The notes below the pieces were generated by a model that ran no database searches, had not been told where the DNA came from, and was given only the letters and a program-made list of their open reading frames with translations. DNA of 64,000 bases. Origin: Cheilinus undulatus (lineage: Eukaryota; Chordata; Actinopteri; Labriformes; Labridae). The position numbers and the translations under genes were made by a program. The DNA is taken from assembly GCF_018320785.1 (NCBI RefSeq), contig NC_054871.1, positions 15,496,339-15,560,338 on the forward strand, written 5' to 3'. Shown in pieces: positions 61,744 through 64,000 of the stretch (the stretch's first letter is position 1; the number at the start of each line of letters is the position of its first letter).

Positions 61744-62854
61744 AGGAGTAAAATACAATTCTGGTTACCAAGAGGGCCACATTAAGTCTATTGTCAAAGC
61801 CAAAGTGTGACAAATTGTAGGATATTCTCACTTAAACCATTGTGACTACTAATAATTCAATGAAGGGAAGAATATGTTGTTTTCATTATCAGTATTATAC
61901 CAAAAGGTATGTTTTTGAACTGAAGTGCAAATAGAAATTTGAAATTTAATGAGATAAATGCAGAATTACATCAATTTCAGGCTGTTTTTATTGCAGTGAT
62001 CATGAAAATTGCTTGTTTTTATTTTTTGACCTGCATATTTGTTTTTTCAAGTACATTTAGTGATGCGTATAAAAAGTTTACATAAACATTTATAACCAAT
62101 GATTCCTTGTAATTTCTTGAACTAAACATATACAAGTAATCAATGATTATAAGAGAAAGGTCTCTATTGTCATGTTTTCATGGCAGATTTTGTCATGTTT
62201 TCTTTTTATGGCTAATTAAGAAAAATGAATAAAATAGCACACTTTTATGCTCAAAACAGAGTTATTATATATTCTAGAATTTTTTTTTTAAATAAACATG
62301 TGCTTTGTACACATTTTCAATGAAACTCTGATTGTAACTTTATGGAGCTGAAAGCAGGACACATTTGCTTTTATAGGGAAAGACAGATGCGATAAAGTAC
62401 ATGAAGATGTAAAATCAATGACCTGCAAACAAGTTTAATGAGTCATTTTACAATAGTATTACTTCACTTCCTCACTGTCATGCTATGCATTTACGTCCAC
62501 GCTACATTAAATTACATAACAATATTTGCATTTAGTCGGTGAACATATTCTTCCTTTTCTCACCAGAGGAGCACGAATGTGTCTGGTGAATTATGAAAGA
62601 AGTCATGATGGATGAGAAACACTAAACTCTCCTCACCTAAGGGTGTCTTAGAGGAAAGTCTTATACAAATGACTGTGTCAATAAAAATGCAAAGAAGATG
62701 AGAAATAGTAATACTGGCTGGGAAAAAAAATAATTCAACTATAAGGTTGAAAATTTTTTAAAAAAAGCACGTTTTTAAAATCTAAAGTAGGATAAGGAAA
62801 GGAAAATAATGGAGTTGTGGTTGAGGGGTTTAAGATCAGATTTAGATAATTCTG
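61744..62854. other. gene-free sequence, nothing recognised
   Basis: AT-rich intergenic sequence without exons, RNA genes or repeat ends that I can identify. Confidence 0.5.
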
Positions 62855-62975
62855 TCATTAGGTCACTTTATTAGGTACACCTGCTCAACAGCTCATTAAC
62901 CTAAGTATCTAATTAGCCAATCATATGGCAGCATACAGTGCATTTAAACATGTAGACATGGTCAATACTATCTGC
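62855..62975. repeat. TTTATTAGGTACACC-type transposon end
   Basis: The stretch ggtcactttattaggtacac, then ctaattagccaatcatatgg, is a very common teleost DNA-transposon terminus. Only one end is visible. Confidence 0.6.
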
Positions 62976-63719
62976 TGAAGTTCAGACTGAGTGTCAGTAT
63001 AGGGAAGAGAGGGAATTTAAGGCCCCTTTGAGCTTGATGCCCTGAGACAAAAACATCTATGCAGGAGGAAAACGAGTCTGATTTTAACATTTCTCTCTTT
63101 AAAAGTGTTATTTTAATGCCAAAACTCCAATACAAAAATTCTGAATATAATGGTAGTTAGTACACAAATGAGTGCAGCTTCACAGTAATGTATTTGATAG
63201 ACCGTTTTTGTGTTTTTGTACTATTGATGACTTTTATTGAATGTACCGTCCTGACACATGTAATCTTTGTCTTCTGTTGACATGAAGACGTGCTGCAGTC
63301 TGTGTTAATGCACTTTCACTGTCTTTATAGCATTTTATGTTTTTTATGTCTGCAATTTGAATCCATTATTCCCTCAGTCAGTCAATGACACAAACACCTG
63401 ACAGTCAGCTCACATGGCAAACACAGCCGAGCGTGTCTCTCTCTGTGTCGTCACTGTGAAGGACAAACACAGTCACAACTCTAAACCCACACACTGATGT
63501 ATTCCTGAGCTGATTAGGCGTGCGTCTGTTTCTTCTCTTTATCTTTTGTCTCTTGTCATGAGGTTTGGTCCTCAGAGAAATGGGCGACTGAATGTCTCTG
63601 TCAGATACAAACAATCCCATTAGGCCCGACTTTATCAGCAAACATCAAATTTACCTGTTTTCCATCTTAGCGAATGAAGAGATGAGGCTGCAGAAACTTG
63701 GTTCACTTCTTCTAAAAAT
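62976..63719. other. gene-free sequence, nothing recognised
   Basis: No exon or RNA gene supported. The frames 63405-63641 and 63592-63804 lack domain features. Confidence 0.45.
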
Positions 63720-64000
63720 GATGGATAGAAATATGGACCTAGAAGTTAAAATGCAGAACTGGTGGCAGGAGGACAATCGCAACCTTTGGTGGCCTAATGT
63801 TTGAAAAAAATGCCACGAAAATGCCCCTTTGGCTGTCTCTCTAGTGGATTGCCATGACAAGGTGCCCTCTTGGGTACCATATAAGTAAATAAAATCAGAC
63901 AAAGCACCCTCTTTGTTTTCCTCAATATGAACCAAATTTGACAAAATACTCTATTTGGCACCCTCTAAATCAACATAATCAGACAAATGTCCTTTTTGGT
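63720..64000 (+). repeat. dispersed GACAAA/CCCTCT repeat, copy at the window end
   Basis: Loosely repeated units such as atcagacaaagcaccctct and tttgacaaaatactctattt are related to the blocks at 13.2-14.6 kb and 27.6-29.3 kb. The stretch continues past the window edge. Confidence 0.5.

Overview
The window is vertebrate nuclear DNA, almost certainly from a teleost and probably a percomorph (inference). It is AT-rich, its genes are split by GT-AG introns, and it is dense in the DNA transposons, MITEs, SINEs and LINE fragments typical of fish. No prokaryotic, phage or CRISPR feature was seen.

Layout. (1) 1-10.2 kb has no gene I can support. It holds fossil hAT, Tc1/mariner and MITE-type repeats. 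(2) 10.3-48.6 kb is a tandem cluster of four intact PLAC8/cornifelin-like genes on the + strand (coding spans 10301-11991, 19298-20271, 41680-42445, 47867-48597), plus one broken fifth copy (26315-26479). Each intact gene has three coding exons with the same splice phases. Three of them also have a likely upstream non-coding exon ending CTCAG/gtaag. (3) 50.2-55.5 kb is a complete ten-exon ttc4 gene on the - strand, encoding an HSP90/HSP70 co-chaperone. (4) 57.2-60.9 kb is a complete three-exon pars2 gene on the - strand, encoding mitochondrial prolyl-tRNA synthetase. Its probable non-coding first exon ends at 61560 and a CTCF-like motif lies near its 5' end. (5) 61.7-64 kb has only repeat remnants.

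The main structural result is that 11.69-46.89 kb is one tandem duplication. Unit 1 (about 11694-26213) and unit 2 (about 26214-46893) are about 1-2% different in the stretches I compared. The junction near 26214 joins the first intron of a gene-4-like copy to the second intron of a gene-1-like copy, with about 3 bp of shared sequence. This fits one unequal crossover between different paralogues. It explains why genes 2 and 3 are sister copies, and why a stranded first exon (to 22262) is followed only by a damaged last exon (26315). Later insertions of different elements made unit 2 about 6 kb longer.

The PLAC8-like genes encode small cysteine-rich proteins and probably share ancestral regulation, judging from the conserved first exon. 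In contrast to the nearly identical introns, coding exons 2 and 3 of sister genes 2 and 3 differ strongly. That points to fast protein change or gene conversion. ttc4 and pars2 are housekeeping genes with no evident functional tie to the cluster. I found no wholly new biological system; the best leads are the chimeric locus and the exon-specific divergence.
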